A stretch of DNA of 64,000 nt, taken from the NCBI RefSeq assembly GCF_001761325.1, contig NZ_CP017478.1:378001-442000 (forward strand), read 5' to 3'. Below, piece by piece: positions 27,190-35,919 of the stretch. Source of the stretch: Urechidicola croceus (GTDB lineage Bacteria; Bacteroidota; Bacteroidia; Flavobacteriales; Flavobacteriaceae). Position 1 is the first letter of the stretch. The number at the start of each line of letters is the position of its first letter. The position numbers and the translations under genes were made by a program. The notes below the pieces were generated by a model. It searched no databases, was not told the DNA's origin, and saw nothing but the letters and a program-made list of their open reading frames with translations.

Positions 27190-30100
27190 TTAGTTTTTAA
27201 TTAATTTTTGTGTTAATACCTTATTGTTTATAGAAACTTTAAGAATATAAACACCAGTTTTTAGATTGGTTAATTTTAATTGAGTTTGGCTGGTTATATT
27301 TTCTTTTGAAATAACTTTTTTACCTAAAAGGTCATAAATTTCAATTTTAGCTAGATCACTTATATTTGAAACAAATAGAATATCATTTGCAGGGTTTGGA
27401 TATACTGAGAATTTAGTATCTTTTAATTCATCAATTCCTAATGCTGCATCTATGGTTATATCATAAGGAATACTTTCAAGTGTTAAATCTGGAATGTCAG
27501 TATTAGTTACTTTAGCAACATATATACCAGTATCTTCTTCGGTTGTGTTTTCAATGGTGTAAGTTGCTTCATTTGCTCCATCTATTGCAACATCATCTTT
27601 ATACCATTGGTATTCGTTTTCGGCACCTCTTGCTGTTTGTCTAGTTCCTGTATCAAATATTGTAGTTAGTGTTATGTTTTCGCCAATTCCAGTAGTTATA
27701 GGTTCTTGTACATCACCAAAAGGATTCATTGGATTGTAAAAGAAATTAGGAACGTTGTTTATTAGATATTCAAATTGATTTTCAAGATCTGCAAAAATAA
27801 AGTTATTGTAACTAATGTTTAAAACTGAATTTTCTGTAGTTATTGCAGATAATGAAAAGTCAGGTAACTGCCCTGATAAGTTATTATTATCTATATAAAA
27901 ATAAGTTAAACTAGGTATTTCCGCAATTTCTTGTGGAATAGATCCATTAAGATTATTACTGGATAAATACAAATAAATTAGATTATTTAGATTACTTAAA
28001 TTAGTATCTAATTCTCCAGATAGTTGATTAAAACCGAGTATTAAATATTCTAAATTTGATAAATTACCAATACTTGCAGGAATGTTTCCTTCTAATTGAT
28101 TAGAGTATATTCCTAAGTAGGATAAATCGGTTAATGAACCTATTTCAATTGGAATTTCACCAGTTAGTTGATTTATACTAAGTGAGAGTGTATTTAAGTT
28201 TGATAAATTTCCAAGTGAACTAGGGATTTCACCAGAAAATTGATTGCCAGATAAGTCTAGCGTAGATAATTGGTTTAGGTTTTCAATTTCTGATGGAATT
28301 GTACCACTCAAATTGTTGCTATAAAGACTTAGTACATTGATATTATCTAAACCGTTTGTTATTACTGGTAATTCTCCAATTAAATTATTATTAAAAAGGT
28401 TAATACTTGATACTCTATTATTGTTGTTGAGCGTTATTCCATACCATGTATTTAGAGGAGAATTTGACAACCAATTGGTGTTATTTGACCAATTATCACC
28501 ATTTGTAGCATTGTAGAGTGTTTCAAGGGCATTATAATCTGGGTGTTCAGAAATAGGAGTTGTAATAGTTGCAGGATTTGTATACAATGTTAAACCTGTT
28601 ACAACAGAATTTGTAATTTCACAATAATATTCTCCACTAAAAGTAAAATCAAAATTTAACAACGATAGTGTTTCAAATGTTGCATCTTCAATTGCAATAC
28701 CATTTTTGTACCATTGATATAAATTATTTGTCCCAATTGTATTTGCATTAATAATAACGTCTGTATTGTTTGGAATAAAAGCATTTGCATCAACATTGAA
28801 ATCAACATTATATATTACTTGAGAACGATTTGATTGTGGTGCATAAGTAAATTCTGGAATATTATTTTGATAAGTCGTAAACTCGTTTTCAAAGTCACCA
28901 AATTGAAAACTATTATTACTTATATTAAAATATGCAAGATTAGTTAGGTTTGTAAAATCTGGGATATCTCCACTTAAAATATTATTACTTATTTGAAAAT
29001 TTATAAGATTAGTTAAATTTTGTAACTCGGTTGGGACTTGTCCAGATAAATTATTAAAGAATAGATATAAATAATTTAGGTTAGTTAAGTTTCCGATTTC
29101 AGATGGGATTTCTCCAGTAAGATTACAAGCTCTTAAGTCTAATTCATATAAATTTGTTAGGTTTCCAATTTCTGGAGGTATTACTGTACCGAAAAAATTA
29201 TTATCACCAAGTTTAAGTGTAGTTAAAGATGTAACATTTCCAATATCTGATGGAATACTTCCTGTTAAATCATTTACGGCTAAATTTAAGGTTATTAAAT
29301 TTGATAAATTTGTAATTTCAATAGGAATACTTCCTGTTAATTGATTTGTATTTAATCTCAGATAATATAAATTATATAAATTTCCTATTTCAGAAGGAAT
29401 TATACCATTCAATTGATTTACTTCTAAGTTAAGATATAATAATGATGAAATATCTCCAATTTCAGATGGAATATTGCCAGCCAAATTGTTGTAGCCGAGT
29501 AGTAAATATTGTAATGATGATAAATCATTAATAGTGTTAGGAATGCTTCCTGTCAAATTGTTATTTGTCAAATCTATATAGTAAACTCTATCATTTTCAT
29601 CAGTATATACACCATGCCAAGTTGAAATTGGTTCATTAGTTAACCAATTGGTATTATTAGTCCAATTTTCACCTTCTGTTGCATTGTAGAGTGCTACTAA
29701 AGCATCATAATCTGGATGGTTATTAATCGTAAGTGGGACACAATCAAGATTTCCATCTGCATCCGCATCATAATATGCAGGATCAAAATTTAAAGAACTT
29801 TCATAAAATTCGATTTTGTCAACTACCATATCTACTTCTGATAGCCCAAATTCTAATCTTAATCTGAATTTATTACTTGTAAAATTATTGAAATTTACTG
29901 TAAAATTATTAAATTCTAAAAATGACCAATCTGAAGTAAAAGAATAATGATTATTAAAATGTCTGTAAGCTCCATTTTCATCAATTAGCACCCATCTTAG
30001 GGCATCTCCATCAATATCTCCAATTCTTTTTACAGGAATTTTGAAATTATATGTTACACCTTCATGTAAAGTAAATTCTTCAGAGTAAATTGCATATTCT

Positions 30101-30393
30101 TCAAAAGTACTGTTATTTGGAGCGGTAACTACTAATGATTTATTGCCATGTAAAATATGCTCTGTATTTTCATTAATTGTAAAATACTCTTCGTTTTGAG
30201 GGATGGTCCAACCTATGAAGTCTGATTCAAAACTTTGATTACCAATAATAGATGAAGCAACATTGTTACAAGGGTCTATGCAATCTAAAACTCCATCTCC
30301 ATCGGTATCAGAATCTGACCCTGGTGGACATTGACTCCATAAGTTAATTTGAGATATTAAAAAAACACTAAATAAAAGTAAAAATCGCTTCAT
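27190..30393 (-). CDS. secreted LRR/Ig-repeat surface protein with T9SS sorting domain
   Basis: 1067 aa. It has a signal peptide (1-20), a calcium-binding thrombospondin-3-like stretch DSDTDGDGVLDCIDPCNN (about 26-43) and a jelly-roll-like region (to ~205). Two large LRR+Ig modules follow, starting HPDYDALVALYNATEGENW (about 226) and HPDYNALETLYNATNGDNW (about 619). Each has many LSGxIPxEIGNLxNLxxL repeats and then an Ig-like domain with the YQWYKNG/YQWYKDD strand. The C-terminal T9SS domain starts near 996 (FSVYPNPANDILFVS). It is predicted to be a surface adhesin. Two dyad promoters lie upstream (sites 3 and 4). Confidence 0.87.
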   Translation of the reverse strand: MKRFLLLFSVFLISQINLWSQCPPGSDSDTDGDGVLDCIDPCNNVASSIIGNQSFESDFIGWTIPQNEEYFTINENTEHILHGNKSLVVTAPNNSTFEEYAIYSEEFTLHEGVTYNFKIPVKRIGDIDGDALRWVLIDENGAYRHFNNHYSFTSDWSFLEFNNFTVNFNNFTSNKFRLRLEFGLSEVDMVVDKIEFYESSLNFDPAYYDADADGNLDCVPLTINNHPDYDALVALYNATEGENWTNNTNWLTNEPISTWHGVYTDENDRVYYIDLTNNNLTGSIPNTINDLSSLQYLLLGYNNLAGNIPSEIGDISSLLYLNLEVNQLNGIIPSEIGNLYNLYYLRLNTNQLTGSIPIEITNLSNLITLNLAVNDLTGSIPSDIGNVTSLTTLKLGDNNFFGTVIPPEIGNLTNLYELDLRACNLTGEIPSEIGNLTNLNYLYLFFNNLSGQVPTELQNLTNLINFQISNNILSGDIPDFTNLTNLAYFNISNNSFQFGDFENEFTTYQNNIPEFTYAPQSNRSQVIYNVDFNVDANAFIPNNTDVIINANTIGTNNLYQWYKNGIAIEDATFETLSLLNFDFTFSGEYYCEITNSVVTGLTLYTNPATITTPISEHPDYNALETLYNATNGDNWSNNTNWLSNSPLNTWYGITLNNNNRVSSINLFNNNLIGELPVITNGLDNINVLSLYSNNLSGTIPSEIENLNQLSTLDLSGNQFSGEIPSSLGNLSNLNTLSLSINQLTGEIPIEIGSLTDLSYLGIYSNQLEGNIPASIGNLSNLEYLILGFNQLSGELDTNLSNLNNLIYLYLSSNNLNGSIPQEIAEIPSLTYFYIDNNNLSGQLPDFSLSAITTENSVLNISYNNFIFADLENQFEYLINNVPNFFYNPMNPFGDVQEPITTGIGENITLTTIFDTGTRQTARGAENEYQWYKDDVAIDGANEATYTIENTTEEDTGIYVAKVTNTDIPDLTLESIPYDITIDAALGIDELKDTKFSVYPNPANDILFVSNISDLAKIEIYDLLGKKVISKENITSQTQLKLTNLKTGVYILKVSINNKVLTQKLIKN

Positions 30394-30415
30394 ATTATTG
30401 AAATTAGAATTAAAT

Positions 30416-30462
30416 AAAAATTATAAAAAGACTGAGTTTGATACAAGCCCCGATAATGGGTG
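30416..30462 (-). promoter_or_regulatory. dyad operator + promoter, site 3 (proximal, LRR gene)
   Basis: The dyad CACCCATTATCGGGGC (30447-30462) is directly followed by TTG, and 23 nt after the dyad comes TAATTTTT (30416-30423), a -7 box with one mismatch. It would give a ~15-25 nt leader before the ATG at 30393. Its spacing equals that of sites 1, 4 and 5. Confidence 0.6.
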
Positions 30463-30553
30463 CATTTTTTATTTAGTAATTTTAAATGTATTGGATTAAT
30501 ACATTTTTTCAATCTTTAAGGCAAATGATTGAACTTTAGAAGGTTGATAGTCT

Positions 30554-30600
30554 CAAAAATAAATGTATTTAATCAATATGTCAATACCCAATAGTGGGTA
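30554..30600 (-). promoter_or_regulatory. dyad operator + promoter, site 4 (distal, LRR gene)
   Basis: The dyad TACCCACTATTGGGTA (30585-30600) is directly followed by TTG and, 23 nt after the dyad, by TATTTTTG (30554-30561), a perfect -7 box. The leader would be about 155 nt. Together with flanking bases it is nearly identical to site 2 over 22-23 bp. Confidence 0.75.
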
Positions 30601-30647
30601 ATTTTACTTTAAAAGCATGAAAGTGTATTAGTTAGATTTGTAATTTG

Positions 30648-31418
30648 TTAAAAAAGATGGTTTGCGTTACAATATTTAATTATTTCAGCAGTAGTATTAA
30701 AATTCAATTTTTTTAAAATATTTTTTCTATGAACACTAACCGTGTGTTCGCTAATATTTAATTTATCTGAAATTTCTTTAGTTGTATTTCCTAAGGCTAA
30801 TAATCTCACTGTATCTATTTCTCTATTACTAAGGTTGTCTGTAAGAATTTCTTTTGAATAATTTTTGTAAAACAGGGTTTCGAACTCATTTTTCTTATTT
30901 AATTTTTTACAGATTGCAACCATTGGTTTTGCCTTGCCATTTCCAACCACTGTGTTGTGAGAAAATCCTATAATAGGTTTGTTATTTATATCAAAAAATA
31001 TGGGTGTTTGATGGACGTGCATATTTTTATAATTTCCATCACCTTTTCTAATGCGATAATTCCAAGAGTAACTTAAATTTGGTCTTTCTTCAATCGTTGT
31101 TTCATTCATTGTAAAAAGCATTAAATCTTCTAGAATTTTCATTAGGTTTGGTAAATCATCTGGATGATAATGAGATATATAGTATGGTAAACCTTCTGAT
31201 AGCATTTTTTCTTTATCTAACCCAAGTGTCTTTTCAAAGTTATCACTCACGAACTCATATTTTTGTGATGAGGTGTTTGTTACTAGAATAAAAGTTTCAA
31301 TTGATGGTAAATAACTATCAAGTTCTTTTAGTTTTTCAATGTGTTTTTTAACTAAACTACCATCATAGGTTTTATTAGTTGTAAAAACTTTTTCATAAGA
31401 TTTTAATGTATCATTCAT
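30648..31418 (-). CDS. PAS-LuxR transcriptional regulator without receiver domain
   Basis: 256 aa. A PAS domain occupies about residues 25-165 (PAS_3-like: YRIRKGDGNYKNMHVHQTPIFF). A NarL/LuxR-type HTH follows at about 192-256 (LSNREIDTVRLLALGNTTKEI, SEHTVSVHRKNILKKL). There is no receiver domain, so it may sense a ligand or redox state directly. It follows the response regulator by 12 bases and is the last gene of the peptidase/two-component operon. It is one of the two candidate binders of the dyad sites around the operon. Confidence 0.82.
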   Translation of the reverse strand: MNDTLKSYEKVFTTNKTYDGSLVKKHIEKLKELDSYLPSIETFILVTNTSSQKYEFVSDNFEKTLGLDKEKMLSEGLPYYISHYHPDDLPNLMKILEDLMLFTMNETTIEERPNLSYSWNYRIRKGDGNYKNMHVHQTPIFFDINNKPIIGFSHNTVVGNGKAKPMVAICKKLNKKNEFETLFYKNYSKEILTDNLSNREIDTVRLLALGNTTKEISDKLNISEHTVSVHRKNILKKLNFNTTAEIIKYCNANHLF

Positions 31419-31430
31419 CGTCCGTAAAGT

Positions 31431-32051
31431 TTAAAATTCATATTTTCTTTCAACAGCATATCTCAATAATTCACCTTTTCCGTGTAAGCCAAGAATTCTT
31501 ATCATGTTTTTTCTATGTGTATCTACAGTTTGTACACCAATAAATAGTTCTTCGGCAATTTCTCTTGATGTTTTGCCTTGTCCAACTAGTGATAATATTT
31601 CGAGTTGACGCTTTGATAAAACCCCTTTAGGTTTTGATATAGAATTGTCTATTGCATTTATATTTACATTTTTACCAAAATATTTTTCTCCTGTAAAAAC
31701 TTGTTTAATTGCTTCTAAAACATCATTTAAAGAAGAATTTTTTAATAAATATCCTGATGCTCCAGCATCCATCATTTTTATTATTGCATTTTCTTCACTA
31801 AACATTGTAAAGGCTATTATTTTAATATCAGGAAATTCCTTTTTAATAATTTTTGTTGCTGCGATACCATCAATTTTAGGCATCCGAATATCTGTTATTA
31901 CAATTTGCGGTTTTTTTCTTCTAACAATTTCAATTAGTTCTTCGCCATCATTTGCAGTTCCAACGATAGAAATATTTTCTTCATTTCTAAGAAGTAATTC
32001 AATGCCATCAATTAAAGATTGATGATCTTCGGCTATAGCAATTTGTATCAT
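31431..32051 (-). CDS. NarL/FixJ-family response regulator
   Basis: 206 aa: receiver domain (about residues 1-120) with the phosphoacceptor Asp54 in VITDIRMP and acid pocket E8/D9, then a LuxR-type HTH (about 140-206; LSKRQLEILSLVGQGKTSREIAEELF). Its gene overlaps the histidine kinase gene by 4 bases, so the two are a cognate pair. NarL-type proteins bind paired heptamers of TACxxxT kind in 7-2-7 spacing, which is just what is found upstream of the nearby genes. It is therefore the first candidate regulator of those sites. Confidence 0.9.
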   Translation of the reverse strand: MIQIAIAEDHQSLIDGIELLLRNEENISIVGTANDGEELIEIVRRKKPQIVITDIRMPKIDGIAATKIIKKEFPDIKIIAFTMFSEENAIIKMMDAGASGYLLKNSSLNDVLEAIKQVFTGEKYFGKNVNINAIDNSISKPKGVLSKRQLEILSLVGQGKTSREIAEELFIGVQTVDTHRKNMIRILGLHGKGELLRYAVERKYEF

Positions 32052-33928
32052 AATGGTAAATCTATAATTGTGGTTGTTCCTTTGTTTATTTCTGATTCAA
32101 TAATAATAGTACCTTCCATATGTTCTATTCTCTTTTCAATACTGTGTAGCCCCATTCCGTCATTGGTTTTAACATGTTTTGTATTGAATCCTTTTCCATT
32201 ATCTTCAACCATAATATTTAATGAATCTTCATGATTTGTCAAATGGATAAAAATATTTGTAGCATTGGCATGTTTAATTGAATTGGCGACTAGTTCTTGA
32301 ATAATTCTAAAAATGTTTAATTCTAAACTATTTTCAAGTCGGTTTTCAAGTCCGTGATCAATTACTTCTACTGTTATTTTGTTCGAAGAAGAAACCTTAT
32401 CGGCCATATTTTGAATAGCAACTAATAATCCTTGATTTGCAATAACACCTGAGTTTTTAGAATGTGCCATACTTCTAACTTTTGTATATGCTTCATCTAA
32501 TAGTTCTTCTGATTTATTGATAAGTTCCGTTTGTGAAAAAATTTTCTTTTTTTCATTTATTTTGAAATTTTCAAAATGCAATTTTAAAGTGGTTAAAACA
32601 CTTCCAATATCATCATGTAAATCTTCAGCAATTCTTTTTCTTTCTTTCTCTTGACCTTCAATCATAGCGTTAATACTATTTATTTCTTGATCTTTTAAAA
32701 GAGTAGAAACCTTTTGTTTCTCAATTTGCTCTTGTTTCTCGGCAAGTAATCGTTTTTTTCTTGAATTCTTGAGGAATAGGGAAGTAGTGACTCCACCAAA
32801 TATCATTAACCCTAATGTCCCTAATAAAATATTTCTTTTTTGGCGTTGTTGTTTTTCAACATTAGTTTTTAGCAGAATATTTTCTTTTTCCTTTTTTTCG
32901 GTTTGATATTTGGTTTCAAATTCTGCTACCTCTTGTAAATTTTTAGATTGATTTTGGCTCAAGATGCCTTGTAAAAACTCAATTTGATATTTATTAGAAT
33001 TACTCGGTTCATTTAAACTATTATAAACTTGAAACTTCCAATAAGAAACATAATTCTTTAATAATTTATTTAAGTAATCATTATTTTGAAATTGAATTGA
33101 ATCAAGTAATTTTATTGCTTCAGAATAGTTTTTTTTCTTGAATTCCAATGCTGCTAAATTAATTTGTGTTGCATTGAACCTTTCATTTTCAAAATAGCCA
33201 TTATTGGTAGTTAAAAAATATTTAGCTTTGTTTAAATAATAAAGACTGCTATCCAAATTCCCTTTAATTTTTTCCTGATAAAGTGCATTTGTAAGGTTTA
33301 ATTTTGTTTTTGTGAATGATAAGGTATCGTTTTTAAAAAGATTGTTAATTTCAATGTAAAGAGGTTCTATTTTACTAGGATTGTTATAGTGATACCTTAA
33401 GGAGATTCTATATTCAAAAAATTTAACATTTTTACGTTCAAAGTCGTCGTACGCATACTTTTTGTATTCATCTATAAAATACTGGTAGGAAATATCTCCA
33501 ATAGAAATAGCGAATCTGTTGTAAATTTCGAGAATAAGTTTTAAAGATTCACAAACCAATATATTGTCATTATTTTCTTTAGCATCATTAAGAGTTGCTT
33601 TTAATAAGTTGAAAGCCTTTAATTCATTTCCATTCACTAAATAATACTCTAGTGATTTATTTAAAGAATGAATAATTTGAGTAGAATTCTGCCTTTTTAA
33701 AGTATCAATTTCAATTTCTGAAATGTTATTAAACTTACCTAATTCAATAATGTTTAAATAATCGATTAATTCATCTTTAAGTGATTGATTATTTATTCCT
33801 TTTATATAGTTCCTAGCGTTAGTATAGTCATTTGTTTTAATTAAATATATTGACTTCTCAAGTTCGGTTGAAGCACTTGAGAAATAATATATAAGAAAAA
33901 ATAGTATAGCAAGTTTCTTTTTAAGCAT
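32048..33928 (-). CDS. sensor histidine kinase, HisKA_3 type with TPR-like sensor
   Basis: 626 aa. An N-terminal signal anchor (1-20) precedes a helical TPR-like region (about 25-345), then a membrane segment (about 365-385; NILLGTLGLMIFGGVTTSLF), a coiled coil, and the dimerisation/phosphoacceptor helix RKRIAEDLHDDIGSVLTTL (His near 436). The HATPase domain (about 530-626) has the N box ELVANSIKHA and G boxes DNGKGF and GMGLHSIEKR. This is the NarX/DesK-like class that pairs with NarL regulators. The gene starts 2 bases after the 197-aa gene and overlaps the regulator gene. Confidence 0.87.
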   Translation of the reverse strand: MLKKKLAILFFLIYYFSSASTELEKSIYLIKTNDYTNARNYIKGINNQSLKDELIDYLNIIELGKFNNISEIEIDTLKRQNSTQIIHSLNKSLEYYLVNGNELKAFNLLKATLNDAKENNDNILVCESLKLILEIYNRFAISIGDISYQYFIDEYKKYAYDDFERKNVKFFEYRISLRYHYNNPSKIEPLYIEINNLFKNDTLSFTKTKLNLTNALYQEKIKGNLDSSLYYLNKAKYFLTTNNGYFENERFNATQINLAALEFKKKNYSEAIKLLDSIQFQNNDYLNKLLKNYVSYWKFQVYNSLNEPSNSNKYQIEFLQGILSQNQSKNLQEVAEFETKYQTEKKEKENILLKTNVEKQQRQKRNILLGTLGLMIFGGVTTSLFLKNSRKKRLLAEKQEQIEKQKVSTLLKDQEINSINAMIEGQEKERKRIAEDLHDDIGSVLTTLKLHFENFKINEKKKIFSQTELINKSEELLDEAYTKVRSMAHSKNSGVIANQGLLVAIQNMADKVSSSNKITVEVIDHGLENRLENSLELNIFRIIQELVANSIKHANATNIFIHLTNHEDSLNIMVEDNGKGFNTKHVKTNDGMGLHSIEKRIEHMEGTIIIESEINKGTTTIIDLPL

Positions 33929-33930
33929 AT

Positions 33931-34524
33931 CTAGTCAATATAACATACATCGGGCATACAAATGCCAAATTTCCCAAACCCCATATCTTCTGGTGTTGGA
34001 AAAGGATCTTTACTTCCAACAGGTCTTGTGGAAACTTCATTAAAGTGGTCACCATCTCTAAAATGTGAGTACGGATTAATATATAGGGAATTGTCTAAAT
34101 CCTTTGGATTGTATAATTCAATAGGAGGGTTTAAAAGCATTACATTAGTTACTGCAATCATATTTTTAGGAATAACTTTTTCAACATTTAAATTGCAGTT
34201 AGAAATAATGTCATTTTTAATAAAAGGTTTTACAGATAGATTTATATTCAAAATTTCACCAAATTGTGTTTCTTTTTCATCTTTAGAAAATTTTAATGAA
34301 GGAGTATCCACTAATCCCATGGTTATGTTTCCTCTATAGTTCTGTAATCTAAAATCCCAATTATGACTATGAACCTCTATACCGTATTCATTTTTTATTA
34401 CTTCATATTTATTTATTTTGACATATATCATATAAAAAGTACCATGGTGCTCTGCACCATAAATAGGTTGCCAAGTATCTTTTAAATCAATTTTTAAGCG
34501 GAATTTTAAATTTTCGTGTGCCAT
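33931..34524 (-). CDS. hypothetical protein, second gene of peptidase/two-component operon
   Basis: 197 aa, no recognised family, no signal peptide, no membrane segment. The first half (KFRLKIDLKDTWQPIYGAEH, HSHNWDFRLQNYRGNITMGLVD) alternates in a way that suggests a beta-sandwich; the C-terminus has a Cys pair in FGICMPDVCYID. It lies 22 bases after the peptidase gene and 2 bases before the kinase gene, so it is cotranscribed. It could be a substrate, inhibitor or partner of the peptidase; this is inference from position only. Confidence 0.6.
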   Translation of the reverse strand: MAHENLKFRLKIDLKDTWQPIYGAEHHGTFYMIYVKINKYEVIKNEYGIEVHSHNWDFRLQNYRGNITMGLVDTPSLKFSKDEKETQFGEILNINLSVKPFIKNDIISNCNLNVEKVIPKNMIAVTNVMLLNPPIELYNPKDLDNSLYINPYSHFRDGDHFNEVSTRPVGSKDPFPTPEDMGFGKFGICMPDVCYID

Positions 34525-34546
34525 ATTTATTTAGTTTAAATTTGTT

Positions 34547-35680
34547 TTATGCAATTGCCATACCTTCCAGTGGCGGTAGTCTTTTTTCTGTTTTAAAATA
34601 TGATATTTTAGGGTTTTTGTGTAATGCCGATAAAAAAGTATAGTAGTTTTGCCATTCACTTTTCAATATGTAATCTTTTGGAAACGAAATTGGTTTAACC
34701 CATATTTCTTCGTCTCGAATTTCTACATTTATTCTTGTAGCATAATCTTCAATATAAGATTGTGCGTCACCTCTTAAAATTTTATATTTATTTTCAATAT
34801 TTAATTGATTTTCATGTATAAAGTTAACATCGGTATAAACAACTAAATCTTTATTGATTTTTTGTTCGCAATTTCCTTCTAGAAACTTTTCATTAAAATC
34901 TCTTTTTAATTTTATCAAAAACTCTTCTTTATAGCCTATATCTTCTCGTTTATTTGATATTTCTAATATACCTTGAGCAATAAATGAAGGGTCACGATGC
35001 CCTAAATAATTCCATATTTTTTTTAAAGATTGGTCTTCAGAGTTAGCAATATGTTCTTCGATGAATTTTTCAATAAATTCTATACTACTTTCAAGTAATT
35101 TATCTTTAACTAAATTATGACTATTTAATGCTGTTTTCCAAACTTTTTCCTTATTGATTCCATAAGTAAAATGTGAAAATTCAATGTAGGTTTCACCAAT
35201 ATTTTTTAAAGGATCACTAAGAAGAATATATTGGCAATTATTAAATTCGCCAAACCCATTTATTAAATTCATATGTGAATTACCATTATTATTTAGTTTT
35301 ATAACAATTGGTGATTGATGTGAAATTAAAATGCTTTTGATATAATCGAATGAGGATAAGTTGTTTAAAGCAATTTCTTGAGCATTGAATCCACCCTGAC
35401 TAAACAAATCACTTAAATCATTTTCTCTTAAACCAATATTACAACCAGACGGAATATTGTTTGAAGATGAACAGCAGTCTGTACACAAGTGGTTATTCCA
35501 ATTATTAAGACTTTTATATTCTTTATATGAACCTACAAGCTCACATTGTTTTGAGCCTATATTCGAATTAGATTTTAATCCATAAATCATTTTTGAAAGA
35601 CATGCCGCCCAGCACCAATAAGAATAATCTGGTTGAGAGACATGCTTTAAATCGGTAAAGCAATAAAAGTTAAAACTCAT
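34547..35680 (-). CDS. papain-like cysteine peptidase (C70/C39-like), first gene of the signalling operon
   Basis: 377 aa. The N-terminal domain (about 1-175) has the papain-like signature VSQPDYSYWCWAACLSKM, with Gln16 as oxyanion residue and Cys23 as nucleophile. His136 lies in SHMNLINGFG and Asp156 in LLSDP, a full Cys-His-Asp set as in AvrRpt2-type C70 or C39-like families. A Cys-rich insertion (LCTDCCSS, Cys66-70 and Cys80) is unusual. The C-terminal 200 residues are unrecognised. There is no signal peptide, so it is either cytoplasmic or exported by another route. Site 5 promoter lies upstream. Confidence 0.68.
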   Translation of the reverse strand: MSFNFYCFTDLKHVSQPDYSYWCWAACLSKMIYGLKSNSNIGSKQCELVGSYKEYKSLNNWNNHLCTDCCSSSNNIPSGCNIGLRENDLSDLFSQGGFNAQEIALNNLSSFDYIKSILISHQSPIVIKLNNNGNSHMNLINGFGEFNNCQYILLSDPLKNIGETYIEFSHFTYGINKEKVWKTALNSHNLVKDKLLESSIEFIEKFIEEHIANSEDQSLKKIWNYLGHRDPSFIAQGILEISNKREDIGYKEEFLIKLKRDFNEKFLEGNCEQKINKDLVVYTDVNFIHENQLNIENKYKILRGDAQSYIEDYATRINVEIRDEEIWVKPISFPKDYILKSEWQNYYTFLSALHKNPKISYFKTEKRLPPLEGMAIA

Positions 35681-35741
35681 AAAAATTTTATAAAAACAAA
35701 ATCAATATTTTAATTAATTTGTTATGAATTAATAATTAGCG

Positions 35742-35788
35742 TAAATATAATAGTTGTTTAAATACAAGAAAATCCCTATTAATGGGGA
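35742..35788 (-). promoter_or_regulatory. dyad operator + promoter, site 5 (peptidase/two-component operon)
   Basis: The dyad TCCCCATTAATAGGGA (35773-35788) is followed after 23 nt by TATATTTA (35742-35749), a -7 box with one mismatch, 62 bases upstream of the peptidase ATG. No TTG directly follows the dyad. The dyad with flanking A and T runs could also serve as a terminator for the ZIP gene upstream. Confidence 0.5.
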
Positions 35789-35919
35789 TTTTTTTGAGTT
35801 ATGAAGTTATGAAAAAAATAAGGAATAATAAAATTCCCTATAATTTTTTAAGAATAAAACTTACGGAATAGAATTATTTTTGTTAAAAAAGTAAAGAAAA
35901 TATAAATTATTAAAATTGA

